In this document: positions 1 through 7,635 of the stretch, in pieces | Layout: every line of letters starts with the position of its first letter | How positions within the stretch are numbered: the stretch's first letter is position 1 | IMG/VR virus record: IMGVR_UViG_3300021379_000906 | Location: 1 to 42,129 of that record | Length of the DNA stretch: 42,129 nucleotides | From: a virus | Direction: 5' to 3' (one strand) | Translations under genes and position numbers: made by a program | The notes under the pieces: generated by a model | Told to the model about the DNA's origin: nothing | What the model saw: only the letters and a program-made list of their open reading frames with translations | Database searches by the model: none

Positions 1-639
1 GGTGTTATCTGATGTTGTGTTGTTTGTATTGCTATTAGTGTTCGTATAAACAGCAACAGACTCTGACACAGTTACATTGTTGTTATTGTTTGTATTAGTG
101 CTTGTGCTTACGTTAGTATTATTATTCGTATTAGTATTTGTGCTAGTGCTAACATTGGTGTTGTTGTTGGTGTTAGTGTTGGTACTAGTGCTAGTGTTTA
201 CGTTAGTATTATTATTCGTATTAGTATTTGTGCTAGTGCTAACATTGGTGTTGTTGTTAGTGTTAGTAGCAGTTATGGTCGTGTTGTTAGTATTATTATT
301 TGTGTTATTATTTGTGTTATTATTTGTAGCATTGATGGTGGAACTAATGGTAGTGTTATTAGTATTTAAGTTTGTGTTTGTGTTGGTACTAGTGCTAGTG
401 TTGTTATTTGTGTTTGTGTTGGTACTAGTGCTAGTGTTGGTATTTGTGTTAGTATTCGTACTAGTATTTGTATTGGTGTTCGTGTTCGTATTGGTAGAGG
501 TAACTGTGGAGCTACTTGAGGTAGTCCCATTAGTTTCTACGTATGTAGTTGAATCAAAATTTCCATCTGCATCATTAGCTACTTGTCCATAAACTATATT
601 GGTCATCAAAAGCATGACAAACGCTGACCAGCGTTTCAT
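1..639 (-). CDS. Secreted Asn/Thr-repeat protein, 5' part only (runs off the window)
   Basis: This minus-strand frame is open from an ATG at 639-637 to base 1, so only the first 213 codons are present. Residues 1-18 look like a signal peptide: MKRW, then a hydrophobic stretch ending near VYG. After a short unique segment (about residues 19-48, rich in Asp, Thr and Ser) the protein becomes almost pure alternating Asn-Thr/Ser-Thr/Asn-Asn-Thr. A purine-rich Shine-Dalgarno (AAAAGGGG) lies 7 nt before the ATG, and an exact late box lies upstream at 701-694, so I read it as a late, exported or envelope/virion-associated protein. The plus-strand frame over the same bases is a Val/Leu-only antisense shadow. 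I do not recognise a family. The repeats could form an adhesive stalk or fibre, but that is a guess. Confidence 0.75.
   Translation of the reverse strand, partial: MKRWSAFVMLLMTNIVYGQVANDADGNFDSTTYVETNGTTSSSSTVTSTNTNTNTNTNTSTNTNTNTNTSTSTNTNTNNNTSTSTNTNTNLNTNNTTISSTINATNNNTNNNTNNNTNNTTITATNTNNNTNVSTSTNTNTNNNTNVNTSTSTNTNTNNNTNVSTSTNTNTNNNTNVSTSTNTNNNNNVTVSESVAVYTNTNSNTNNTTSDNT
111..258. repeat. 58-bp direct repeat, period 90 bp
   Basis: Bases 111-168 and 201-258 are identical over 58 bp. Shorter degenerate copies of the same GTGTTAGT/GTACTAGTGCTAGTG words fill about 75-500. All of it is in phase with the Asn/Thr-repeat gene on the minus strand (both periods are multiples of 3), so changes in copy number would lengthen or shorten that protein without a frameshift. 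Confidence 0.85.
619..636 (-). other. Hairpin covering codons 2-7 of the Asn/Thr-repeat gene
   Basis: AAACGCT and AGCGTTT are perfectly complementary around a 4-base loop, directly after the ATG at 639. In mRNA this 7-bp stem would sit inside the ribosome footprint and could damp translation. It could also be chance. Confidence 0.4.
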
Positions 640-662
640 TTATAGCCCCTTTTTTTGGTGTC

Positions 663-686
663 AAAAATCCGACGAATGTTTCGGAT
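663..686 (-). other. Leader hairpin followed by a U-run
   Basis: On the minus strand ATCCGA and TCGGAT pair around an 8-base loop and are followed by TTTTT. The element lies between the late box (701-694) and the ATG (639). It is therefore in the leader of the Asn/Thr-repeat gene and could act as a weak attenuator or a 5' stabilising stem. The 6-bp stem is short for a terminator. Confidence 0.4.
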
Positions 687-693
687 ATACACA

Positions 694-701
694 TATTTAT
701 A
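694..701 (-). promoter_or_regulatory. Late promoter box TATAAATA (minus strand)
   Basis: An exact match to the T4 late -10 element (TATAAATA), read on the minus strand, about 55 nt before the ATG of the Asn/Thr-repeat gene. No -35 is needed for this promoter class, which the T4 gp55/gp33 system recognises; a gp33 homologue is encoded at 17098. Confidence 0.65.
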
Positions 702-744
702 TGGTGTCACATTTAAGTCACTGATTTACTTATGGAAAAAGTGC

Positions 745-773
745 TTGACAAATAGATCTACTTGTGTCATAAT
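745..773 (+). promoter_or_regulatory. Sigma70-type early promoter for the tailoring operon
   Basis: TTGACA at 745-750, a 17-bp spacer, then CATAAT at 768-773. It is followed by a short leader with the Shine-Dalgarno TGAGGAG before the ATG at 800. The flanking words TGCTTGAC and TTGTGAGGAG recur at the promoter at 12940. It is the only good promoter I see before the run of coupled genes that ends at 11257. Confidence 0.75.
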
Positions 774-799
774 AACGGTAAATTTGTGAGGAGCCTATT

Positions 800-1105
800 A
801 TGTATCTAGATCTTGTAAACTACAACAAGTCCAAACCCCGACGCAAAGTAAAAAAAGCAAAAGGTAATGTTTACGGAAAATATACGCCGCCTAAGTTTGA
901 ACCCTATGTGCCGTCTCGCACTTGGCGTCCTGATACTCCAGAATACAAGAGTGTCACTTCAACAGGAGTAGGTACAGAAAAGCCTGAACGTAAAGAGTAC
1001 ACAGGTACACTTATTAAAGGCATTGCAACTATGCACAAGTCTAATGCTGTTCCTATTATAAATGATGATGAAGCCAAAGATATTTCGAGGATGCGTAGAG
1101 GTTGA
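800..1105 (+). CDS. Small conserved basic phage protein, function unknown
   Basis: 101 residues, first gene after the promoter at 745, with a clear TGAGGAG ribosome site. The N-terminus is very basic (KSKPRRKVKKAKG). The middle is rich in Pro, Tyr and Thr. The C-terminal third carries YTGTLIKGIATMHKSNAVPI and ends in Met-Arg-Arg-Gly. From memory, this kind of C-terminal motif recurs in small hypothetical proteins of marine T4-like phages, which argues against a peptide precursor for the radical SAM enzymes downstream. No catalytic motif, signal peptide or membrane segment is visible. It overlaps the next gene by 4 bp. Confidence 0.85.
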   Translation: MYLDLVNYNKSKPRRKVKKAKGNVYGKYTPPKFEPYVPSRTWRPDTPEYKSVTSTGVGTEKPERKEYTGTLIKGIATMHKSNAVPIINDDEAKDISRMRRG

Positions 1106-1746
1106 ATAAATTTTTAATTAAATCTTCAGCAAGAGCTGGATCACATTTATTATATTTTTACCTAGTATCAACCGGGATGACAGGATATCATACGAACTGG
1201 CAAATATATGATAATCGTCGTGGACGTTTGGACAAACATAACAGACCTTTGTTGACTAACGGTACCTATTTGAATTATCAAAATGATAACGTGGTGATAC
1301 ACGACCACACCAACTGGTTACCTAGTGATACTGAAAACTGGCATATAATTTATACTAAGAGATTAGACACTATAAAACAAACCATATCTTTAAAATGGGC
1401 TGAGCACATATCCGAGTTTGTTGAAAATAATTCATTAAAACATTCATATACTAACAAAACATACGAACCAATTGAATTAGATCTTGAAGCTACTTTGAAT
1501 CACTACATATGGCACACTGGAACTTGGGACAGAAATTTAGACAGAGTATTCCTACAAGGAAATTGGAAAAAGGCTGACATATTGTATCTAGAAACTTTTG
1601 TAAAAAAGACACCACAAACTGTTGCTGCATATTTAGGCATTCCTCAAATAGACTTTTCATGGGATAGTCAAAAAAATCCCAGAGACGTTGAAAAATATAT
1701 TACAAATTATAGTGAAGTTTATAATTTTATAGAGCAACATATATAA
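1102..1746 (+). CDS. Sulfotransferase-like protein
   Basis: 214 residues starting at TTG 1102, which overlaps the TGA of the previous gene; no ATG lies in the first third of the frame. The N-terminus (FLIKSSARAGSHLLYFYL, residues 4-21) resembles the PAPS-binding P-loop of sulfotransferases (SxRxGSxLL). Residues about 84-100 (IIYTKRLDTIKQTISLKWA) resemble the second phosphate-binding region, and the Leu-Glu-Thr-Phe then YLGI pattern near the C-terminus is typical of the family. It would move a sulfate group to a hydroxyl or amine, or be a non-sulfating relative. The call rests on motifs only. It sits in an operon with radical SAM enzymes and a carbamoyltransferase, which suggests modification of a glycan or small molecule. 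Confidence 0.6.
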   Translation: MNKFLIKSSARAGSHLLYFYLVSTGMTGYHTNWQIYDNRRGRLDKHNRPLLTNGTYLNYQNDNVVIHDHTNWLPSDTENWHIIYTKRLDTIKQTISLKWAEHISEFVENNSLKHSYTNKTYEPIELDLEATLNHYIWHTGTWDRNLDRVFLQGNWKKADILYLETFVKKTPQTVAAYLGIPQIDFSWDSQKNPRDVEKYITNYSEVYNFIEQHI

Positions 1747-2372
1747 TGATACCACACAAATTGCTGTCAGACTGGATGATGTTTTTAAGAACAAATCCAG
1801 AACATTTACAAAGATTCAGCGAGTGTTTTTGGCCTAGTCAAATGATTAGCAAACATTATGCTTTAGATCTTTTGCAAGAACACATGGGAAACTGGGGAGA
1901 AATATATGAGCGCCAAATATATATTTTTGGTGGATGGTATGGTGTGTTTGCACAGTTAATGAGTGAAAGATTCAGATCAATACAAATTTACAATATAGAT
2001 GTAGATCCTGAGTGTGAAAAAGTGTTTAATCTTTTACCTGTTGATGGAAGAAAAAATATAACACATATTACCGCTGACATGGCAGATTTTGAGTATCATA
2101 CAACACCTGATTTTGTAATTAATACTAGCACAGAACACGTTACACAGGAAACATATGATGCTTGGTGGAACAACATTCCTGCAGGAACTAAATATCTCAT
2201 ACAAAGCAATAATTTCTTTGAAATTGATGAACACATTAGATGTGCAAACTCGTTAGAAGAGTTTGTTGAAATGAATAATATACAACATAACGATTATAAG
2301 TCTAGCATTAAAGTAGGACAGAGACCTGATGGTTCTGCATTTTTTAGATTTATGGCACTAGGTGAAAAATGA
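1746..2372 (+). CDS. Class I SAM-methyltransferase-like protein
   Basis: 208 residues. The ATG shares its A with the stop codon of the gene before. The order of motifs suggests a Rossmann methyltransferase: IYIFGGWYGVFAQLM (residues about 58-72, in place of the glycine loop), IYNIDVDPECEKVF (motif II acidic residue), ITADMADFEY (motif III) and DFVINTSTEHV (motif IV). The glycine loop is degenerate (FGGWYG), so SAM binding is likely but not certain. The substrate is unknown. It overlaps the first radical SAM gene by 4 bp (ATGA), implying coupled translation. Confidence 0.55.
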   Translation: MIPHKLLSDWMMFLRTNPEHLQRFSECFWPSQMISKHYALDLLQEHMGNWGEIYERQIYIFGGWYGVFAQLMSERFRSIQIYNIDVDPECEKVFNLLPVDGRKNITHITADMADFEYHTTPDFVINTSTEHVTQETYDAWWNNIPAGTKYLIQSNNFFEIDEHIRCANSLEEFVEMNNIQHNDYKSSIKVGQRPDGSAFFRFMALGEK

Positions 2373-3796
2373 GTGATGACATAAAAGGTGATGAGGTTGA
2401 AAAAGGACTAGACGGAGCATATAAGTCAGTCTATTTTAACAACACCAAAGAAATGTTAGATGGTCTAAATTCTGTTAGTCCATCTTTTTGTCTTGCTAAA
2501 TGGTTCAATGTTAGTTTACACATACCTACTGGTAGAACACATAGCTGTTATCATCCCCCTGCACATAGGATTCCTAAAGACGAACTCTTAATCACAAGTG
2601 ATGCTCTGCACAATACCAATTGGAAAAAAGAACAACGCAAAAAAATGTTAGCAGGAGAAAGACCTAAAGAATGTTCTTTTTGTTGGGACATTGAAGACGC
2701 AGGAAATATAAGTGATAGACCCTACAGAAGTTTCGATGTGAATACTCCGGGTATTATAGATGAGGCTCTAGACGTTGGTTGGGAAGGGAATCCTGCTCCA
2801 AAATATTTGGAAGTAAACTTCAATCAAGCGTGTAACTTTAAATGTAGTTATTGTAGTCCCCATTTGTCCACAGAATGGCATAAAGAAATTAAAAAACACG
2901 GAGCATATAAGTTAGGCACAATATCACACAATGATATTACATGGATGGAACGAGACAACATGATGCCTAATAATTCACCTGACAATCCATACCTGTTGGC
3001 GTTTTGGGATTGGTTCCCTAAAATATATGACAACCTAACTACTTTTAGGATGACAGGTGGTGAGCCTTTAATGGATAAAAACACCTTTAAAATTTTTGAC
3101 TATGTTAAGAAAAATCCTAGTGACAAATTACATTTAAGTATTACTAGTAATTGTTGTCCTCCTAAAGGTCAATGGCAAAAATTTATTAATGATTTAAAAG
3201 ACATTACTAATAAAAAAGCCATAGATCATTTTATGTTGTTTTGTAGTTTGGATAGTTGGGGCAAACAAGCAGAATACATCAGAACAGGAATGGATTTTGA
3301 AATATTAGAAAGAAACGTGAGACAATATCTTTCTGAATGTGAAATGCACAGTTTGACGTTTATTATTACTTGCAACTTATTATCACTGCCAGGATGGATG
3401 ACTTACTTTGAAAACATTTATAAATTAAGATGTGAAATGAATACTGACAGACAGTTAATATGGTTTGATACTCCGATGCTTATAGATCCTAAGTGGATGA
3501 GTATGAAGTTAGCAACTCCTAAAATGTTGCAACCTCTCCTTGACAGTATTTCTTTCATGGAAGAAAGAAAAGAAACTATTAATAACAGATTTAAAGGATT
3601 CAAAGATTACGAAATTGATAAAGTGAAAAGACTTTACGATTGGGCATCTAATCCCATGACCTCCAAAGAAGAAAAATTTTATAAGAAAAACTTTTCTCTG
3701 TATTTTAAAGAATATGACAAAAGAAGAGAACTGAATTTAAAAGATACATTTCCTGAATTAAAAGACTTTATAATAGAGTGTGAAAATTATGAGTGA
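2369..3796 (+). CDS. Twitch-type radical SAM protein 1
   Basis: 475 residues. The [4Fe-4S]/SAM motif CNFKCSYC places Cys155, Cys159 and Cys162 in the expected CxxxCxxC spacing, followed by the GGEP motif (FRMTGGEPLMD). An N-terminal region of about 150 residues carries further Cys/His groups (HSCYHP, CSFCWDIED), as in the phage radical SAM proteins with an auxiliary twitch-like domain. Such enzymes cleave SAM to a 5'-deoxyadenosyl radical; the substrate here is unknown. The closest relative I can see is the very next gene, which shares the same layout from end to end. Confidence 0.85.
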   Translation: MSDDIKGDEVEKGLDGAYKSVYFNNTKEMLDGLNSVSPSFCLAKWFNVSLHIPTGRTHSCYHPPAHRIPKDELLITSDALHNTNWKKEQRKKMLAGERPKECSFCWDIEDAGNISDRPYRSFDVNTPGIIDEALDVGWEGNPAPKYLEVNFNQACNFKCSYCSPHLSTEWHKEIKKHGAYKLGTISHNDITWMERDNMMPNNSPDNPYLLAFWDWFPKIYDNLTTFRMTGGEPLMDKNTFKIFDYVKKNPSDKLHLSITSNCCPPKGQWQKFINDLKDITNKKAIDHFMLFCSLDSWGKQAEYIRTGMDFEILERNVRQYLSECEMHSLTFIITCNLLSLPGWMTYFENIYKLRCEMNTDRQLIWFDTPMLIDPKWMSMKLATPKMLQPLLDSISFMEERKETINNRFKGFKDYEIDKVKRLYDWASNPMTSKEEKFYKKNFSLYFKEYDKRRELNLKDTFPELKDFIIECENYE

Positions 3797-5171
3797 ATAT
3801 CTACACGAACAATATATGGATCGTGTTTCTAGTGTTAGAGACCGTTTGAACAAAGTAGGAAAAGGCTTTTGTACACAGAAATGGTTACACCAAACGCTAT
3901 ACCTACATACAGGAGATAACCACAGTTGTTATCATCCGAGACCTCATCATATAGGTTTAGACGAGATTGCTGAGAATCCTTCTGCGCTTCATAATACAAA
4001 ATGGAAGAAACAGCAACGTAAAAAAATGCTCAATAATGAAAGACCGGATGAATGCTATTACTGTTGGAACATTGAGGATTTAGAAGGCGAACATTTTTCT
4101 GATAGAATGTTTCATAGTGCTAGTGATTATGCAGAAAATGAAATTGAAAATTTAGCAAAAATTCCATGGGATTCTAATATAAATCCTAGATATCTTGAAA
4201 TTAGTTTTGGTAATGGTTGTAATTATAGATGCGGTTATTGTTGCCCTCAAGCAAGTACAAAATGGATGGAAGAAATTAGAAGGCATGGTAATTATGATGT
4301 AACATATAATCAATATGGTATTGAATTTTTAGAAAACGGAACATACTATGCGCCTGAAGATGAAAATCCTTACATTGAGGCTTTTTGGAAATGGTGGCCT
4401 AGTTTAAGAGAAGATTTGTGGACCCTTCGCATCACGGGGGGAGAACCTCTGATGAATCCAGGTGTGTTACAATTTTTTGATATATTAGAAGATGAACCCG
4501 CCCCACAATTAAAGCTTTCTGTGAACACTAATCTAGGAGTTGTTGATAGAAAAATAGATAGAATGTATGATAGAATACAGAGTTTATTAGATCAAAATAA
4601 AATTAAAGAGTTTACAATGTTTACCAGTTTAGAAGGTTGGGGTGAACAAGCAGAATACATGAGAACGGGGTTGAAGTGCGATCACTGGGAACGTAATTTT
4701 CTAAAAGCTCTGGATAGAGGTTGGGAAGTGAATATTATGTGTACTTTTAACGTATTGTGTGTTGCAACATTTACAAACTTTTTAGAAAAAATTGTAGAGT
4801 GGAGATCTAAGTATGGATTTAAAGTTAGATTTGACACTCCTTACTTAAAAGAACCTCCTCACTGGGAACCTAGAATATTAACACCTGATTTTCTTGAGGA
4901 CATGGATAAAAATTTAAAGTTTATAACTGATAGACCCGATCAATTCGGCAAACACGAATATGAAAAGATGAAACGTGTTACAGACTATATGCACGAAAAC
5001 ATAAACAAGGGAGTAATATCTTCAAATAAATATGATGCAGGCAGAAGAGATTTTTATTCTTTCTTTACTGAAAACGATAAAAGACTAGGAACTGACCTGT
5101 TAAAAACTTTTCCTAGATATGAAGAGTTTTATCACCTTTGTAAACAGGTTTATGAAAACTATGATAAATGA
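3789..5171 (+). CDS. Twitch-type radical SAM protein 2 (paralogue of the previous gene)
   Basis: 460 residues from ATG 3789. A GTG at 3780 is in frame, but the ATG gives the usual short overlap with the upstream stop. The cluster motif CNYRCGYC gives Cys144, Cys148 and Cys151, followed by LRITGGEPLMN. Shared blocks with the preceding protein include HSCYHP, the LHNTxWKKxQRKKML region, CxxCWxIED, the STxWxxEIxxHGxY segment and GWGEQAEYMRTG. This marks an old tandem duplication within the operon. The extra Cys immediately after the cluster motif (YCC) is not in the paralogue. Confidence 0.85.
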   Translation: MSEYLHEQYMDRVSSVRDRLNKVGKGFCTQKWLHQTLYLHTGDNHSCYHPRPHHIGLDEIAENPSALHNTKWKKQQRKKMLNNERPDECYYCWNIEDLEGEHFSDRMFHSASDYAENEIENLAKIPWDSNINPRYLEISFGNGCNYRCGYCCPQASTKWMEEIRRHGNYDVTYNQYGIEFLENGTYYAPEDENPYIEAFWKWWPSLREDLWTLRITGGEPLMNPGVLQFFDILEDEPAPQLKLSVNTNLGVVDRKIDRMYDRIQSLLDQNKIKEFTMFTSLEGWGEQAEYMRTGLKCDHWERNFLKALDRGWEVNIMCTFNVLCVATFTNFLEKIVEWRSKYGFKVRFDTPYLKEPPHWEPRILTPDFLEDMDKNLKFITDRPDQFGKHEYEKMKRVTDYMHENINKGVISSNKYDAGRRDFYSFFTENDKRLGTDLLKTFPRYEEFYHLCKQVYENYDK

Positions 5172-6399
5172 AAAAAATAAACACTCCTGGTGTGTGAACG
5201 CAGAACATTCCATGAGTGCTAATAATGACGGCTCTACTAAAATGTGCTGTATGATAAAAGATTCGTATAATAATTTTGAAAAAACGAACAAGTATATCAT
5301 AGGTGAAACTTCTATTGTTGAAAATTTCAATAATCCATCTTCTATAAAAATACGAGAGGATTTAAAATCAGGTATTAGAAACTCTGCTTGTGACGCTTGT
5401 TGGCAAGAAGAAGATGGGGGAAGAAAAAGTAAAAGAATGAGAGATAACGAAAAATATCTCCATGCTAAAAAGTATCAAGGTAAAGTTTTTTCAGGGTTAG
5501 TTAATTTAGAATTAAATTTAGGTAATAATTGCAACATTAAGTGTAGAACTTGTCATCCCTCGATTAGCTCACAGTGGATGAAAGAAGCCTATGATTTAGA
5601 TCACAAAGGTAGAATATCATCATATAAAAAGTATGCTGAGAGTATGAAAAAGTACCATCAACACTACGATGATGAAAGTCCATTTTGGTCTGATTTAGAA
5701 AATAACTTACAAACAATTAGGCAGTTTGACTTTTATGGTGGTGAGCCTTTTTTAAGTAAAAAAATGTGGGAAATTTTAAAACTGTGTGTAGATAAAGACT
5801 ATTCTAAAAATATAGAATTACACTTTAATACTAATGGAACTACTTGGCCTAAAAATATAGACGAATCTTTTAAACACTTCAAAGAAGTCAATTTAAGTTT
5901 CAGTATAGATGGAATAGGTGAAAGATTTGAATATATGAGATATTTAGCTAAGTGGGATGAAGTCCGCAATAACATGGAAAAAGCTAGAACCTATATGAAA
6001 ACATATGGTAATATGAGTTTGAGTTGGTGCATAACACTGAGTACCATAAATATTTTTTACTTGAAAGAAATATTAGACTTTTACTATGCTAACTATGCAA
6101 AGGACTTTGGCTTGTATTTAAATTTAGTACACGGGCCTAAACACTTTAATATTTCTACTTTACCTGAAGATGTTAAAGAATTTGTTTTAAATGAAATTAA
6201 CTCAATACCTGAAAATTATGAATCTGCAAAACATCAAATACCAGGTATTGCAGGTTTTATAGAAAATGGCGTTTCAGATATTGTTAATTGGAACCTTTTT
6301 TCTCATCACATAAAGAAACACGATGAATATAGAAAACAAAATTTTAGTCAAACATTCCCAGAATATCATAAAATATTGAACGATAAAGGACTTTTCTAA
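5152..6399 (+). CDS. Twitch-type radical SAM protein 3
   Basis: About 415 residues. In-frame ATGs at 5119, 5152 and 5161 all lie inside the previous gene; I chose 5152 because AGG sits just upstream, but 5161 is equally possible. The cluster motif is CNIKCRTC (Cys127, Cys131, Cys134), followed by FYGGEPFLS. The N-terminus holds MCCM and ACDACWQEED, matching the auxiliary Cys region of this group. A later block (SFSIDGIGERFEYMR) is shared with radical SAM protein 5 of this operon. Substrate unknown. Confidence 0.85.
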   Translation: MKTMINEKNKHSWCVNAEHSMSANNDGSTKMCCMIKDSYNNFEKTNKYIIGETSIVENFNNPSSIKIREDLKSGIRNSACDACWQEEDGGRKSKRMRDNEKYLHAKKYQGKVFSGLVNLELNLGNNCNIKCRTCHPSISSQWMKEAYDLDHKGRISSYKKYAESMKKYHQHYDDESPFWSDLENNLQTIRQFDFYGGEPFLSKKMWEILKLCVDKDYSKNIELHFNTNGTTWPKNIDESFKHFKEVNLSFSIDGIGERFEYMRYLAKWDEVRNNMEKARTYMKTYGNMSLSWCITLSTINIFYLKEILDFYYANYAKDFGLYLNLVHGPKHFNISTLPEDVKEFVLNEINSIPENYESAKHQIPGIAGFIENGVSDIVNWNLFSHHIKKHDEYRKQNFSQTFPEYHKILNDKGLF

Positions 6400-7635
6400 A
6401 TGTGGAGTTTTGATAATTTGGGACAAATGCACATTGAATTGACTAACGGTTGTAATGCTGCTTGTCCTATGTGTGTTAGATTTCATTGTAGCAGTCCTCT
6501 TGTCAGACCAGATATAAAAATAACGCAAATTACGTTAGATACATTTAAACAATGGTTTCCCGAGGACATAATACAGAAAACTGATTTGATACTTTTTTGT
6601 GGTGTTCACGGGGATCCGTCTGTTGCTAGAGATATGTATGAAATTTGTGAATATATATCAAATTGTTCTAATACTAAAATATTGGTAAACACTAATGGAG
6701 GAGCAAGAAAACCTGAGTGGTGGGAAAAACTAGGTTTATTGTTTGCTAAAAACACAAGCTGGGAGTTGACTTTTAGTATAGATGGTTTAGAAGATACCAA
6801 TCATATATACCGTAGGAATGTAGTCTGGAAAAAGTTAGAAGCTAATGTAAAAGCATTTACAAAAAACGGAGCAAAATCAGATTGGGATTTTTTGATGTTT
6901 AAGCACAATGAACATCAAATAGAAGAAGCTAAGAAAATATGTAAAGAGTGGGGTATAACAAATTTTGTACCTAAAAAAGCATTGGGTGTAGATAATGGAA
7001 AAAGTCTACAGGGTATGCCTGCTTTAAACGATAGGGGAGAATTAGATTATTGGATAGAAGCACCAGAAGATCCTAGTAAAAGAAATTTAGAAACTCCTGT
7101 TGAAAATGTCACAATTTTTAAACATCACAATTTTGATGTAGATCAATACCGAGAGATGAAAAAACAAAATGTTTCATCAAACAACTATCAAAAAAGTGTA
7201 GAAAATGTATACAGCCACAATTTAAAATATGAAGACACAAGTCATTGGGACAAAGCTACAATATCTTGTAAAAGCAAGTTATGGGGAGACAAAACAGAAA
7301 TATTTGTAGACAGTGATGGTATTGTTATGCCTTGTTGTTATATAGGAACACATTTAAATGGTGTATATACCGATTTTAAGTCCATGCAACTACATTACCA
7401 TATGAATAATTACGGGTGGGATAATTTTAATTTAAATAAACATTCACTTGAGAATATATTGAAAAAACAACATTTAAATAGAGTGTTTTCAGATTCTTGG
7501 GATAAGGAGAGTGTTAAGTGTGGTAAGTTAGCTTACTGTTCAGAAACTTGTGGTAAATTTAGTAGCATTGATAATATTTTTACCCATGAAGATGTTGAAA
7601 ATGAGTCTAAATATAGGTTTAAAAAGAATGGCTAA
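6400..7635 (+). CDS. Radical SAM/SPASM-type protein 4
   Basis: 411 residues, abutting the previous stop. The radical SAM motif lies close to the N-terminus: CNAACPMC with Cys18, Cys22 and Cys25. It lacks the long N-terminal Cys region of its three upstream neighbours. The C-terminal half carries several Cys (ISCKSKLWG, VMPCCYIGTHLNG and a final cluster around CGKLAYCSETCGK), as expected for a SPASM-type domain holding auxiliary iron-sulfur clusters. SPASM radical SAM enzymes modify peptides, sugars or cofactors. It has a different architecture from the other four, so probably a different reaction in the same pathway. Confidence 0.8.
   Translation: MWSFDNLGQMHIELTNGCNAACPMCVRFHCSSPLVRPDIKITQITLDTFKQWFPEDIIQKTDLILFCGVHGDPSVARDMYEICEYISNCSNTKILVNTNGGARKPEWWEKLGLLFAKNTSWELTFSIDGLEDTNHIYRRNVVWKKLEANVKAFTKNGAKSDWDFLMFKHNEHQIEEAKKICKEWGITNFVPKKALGVDNGKSLQGMPALNDRGELDYWIEAPEDPSKRNLETPVENVTIFKHHNFDVDQYREMKKQNVSSNNYQKSVENVYSHNLKYEDTSHWDKATISCKSKLWGDKTEIFVDSDGIVMPCCYIGTHLNGVYTDFKSMQLHYHMNNYGWDNFNLNKHSLENILKKQHLNRVFSDSWDKESVKCGKLAYCSETCGKFSSIDNIFTHEDVENESKYRFKKNG

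Noticed and set aside
75-500. CRISPR-like repeat array
   Set aside because: Repeat and spacer are not separable, units vary, and everything stays in one coding frame; it is a protein-coding repeat.
77-592. Plus-strand 171-codon frame made almost only of Val, Leu and Phe
   Set aside because: It is the antisense of the Asn/Thr-repeat gene, has no ribosome site, and its composition is the mirror of the AAC/ACA/ACT repeats.
800-1105. RiPP precursor peptide for the five radical SAM enzymes
   Set aside because: At 101 residues it has no clear leader/core split, no Cys, and a C-terminal motif that looks like a general small phage protein. Not excluded by experiment.
7550-7627. Upstream start for the SGNH-like gene
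   Set aside because: It would overlap the radical SAM gene by 86 bp; ATG 7628 gives the 8-bp overlap typical of this operon and begins just before the conserved block.
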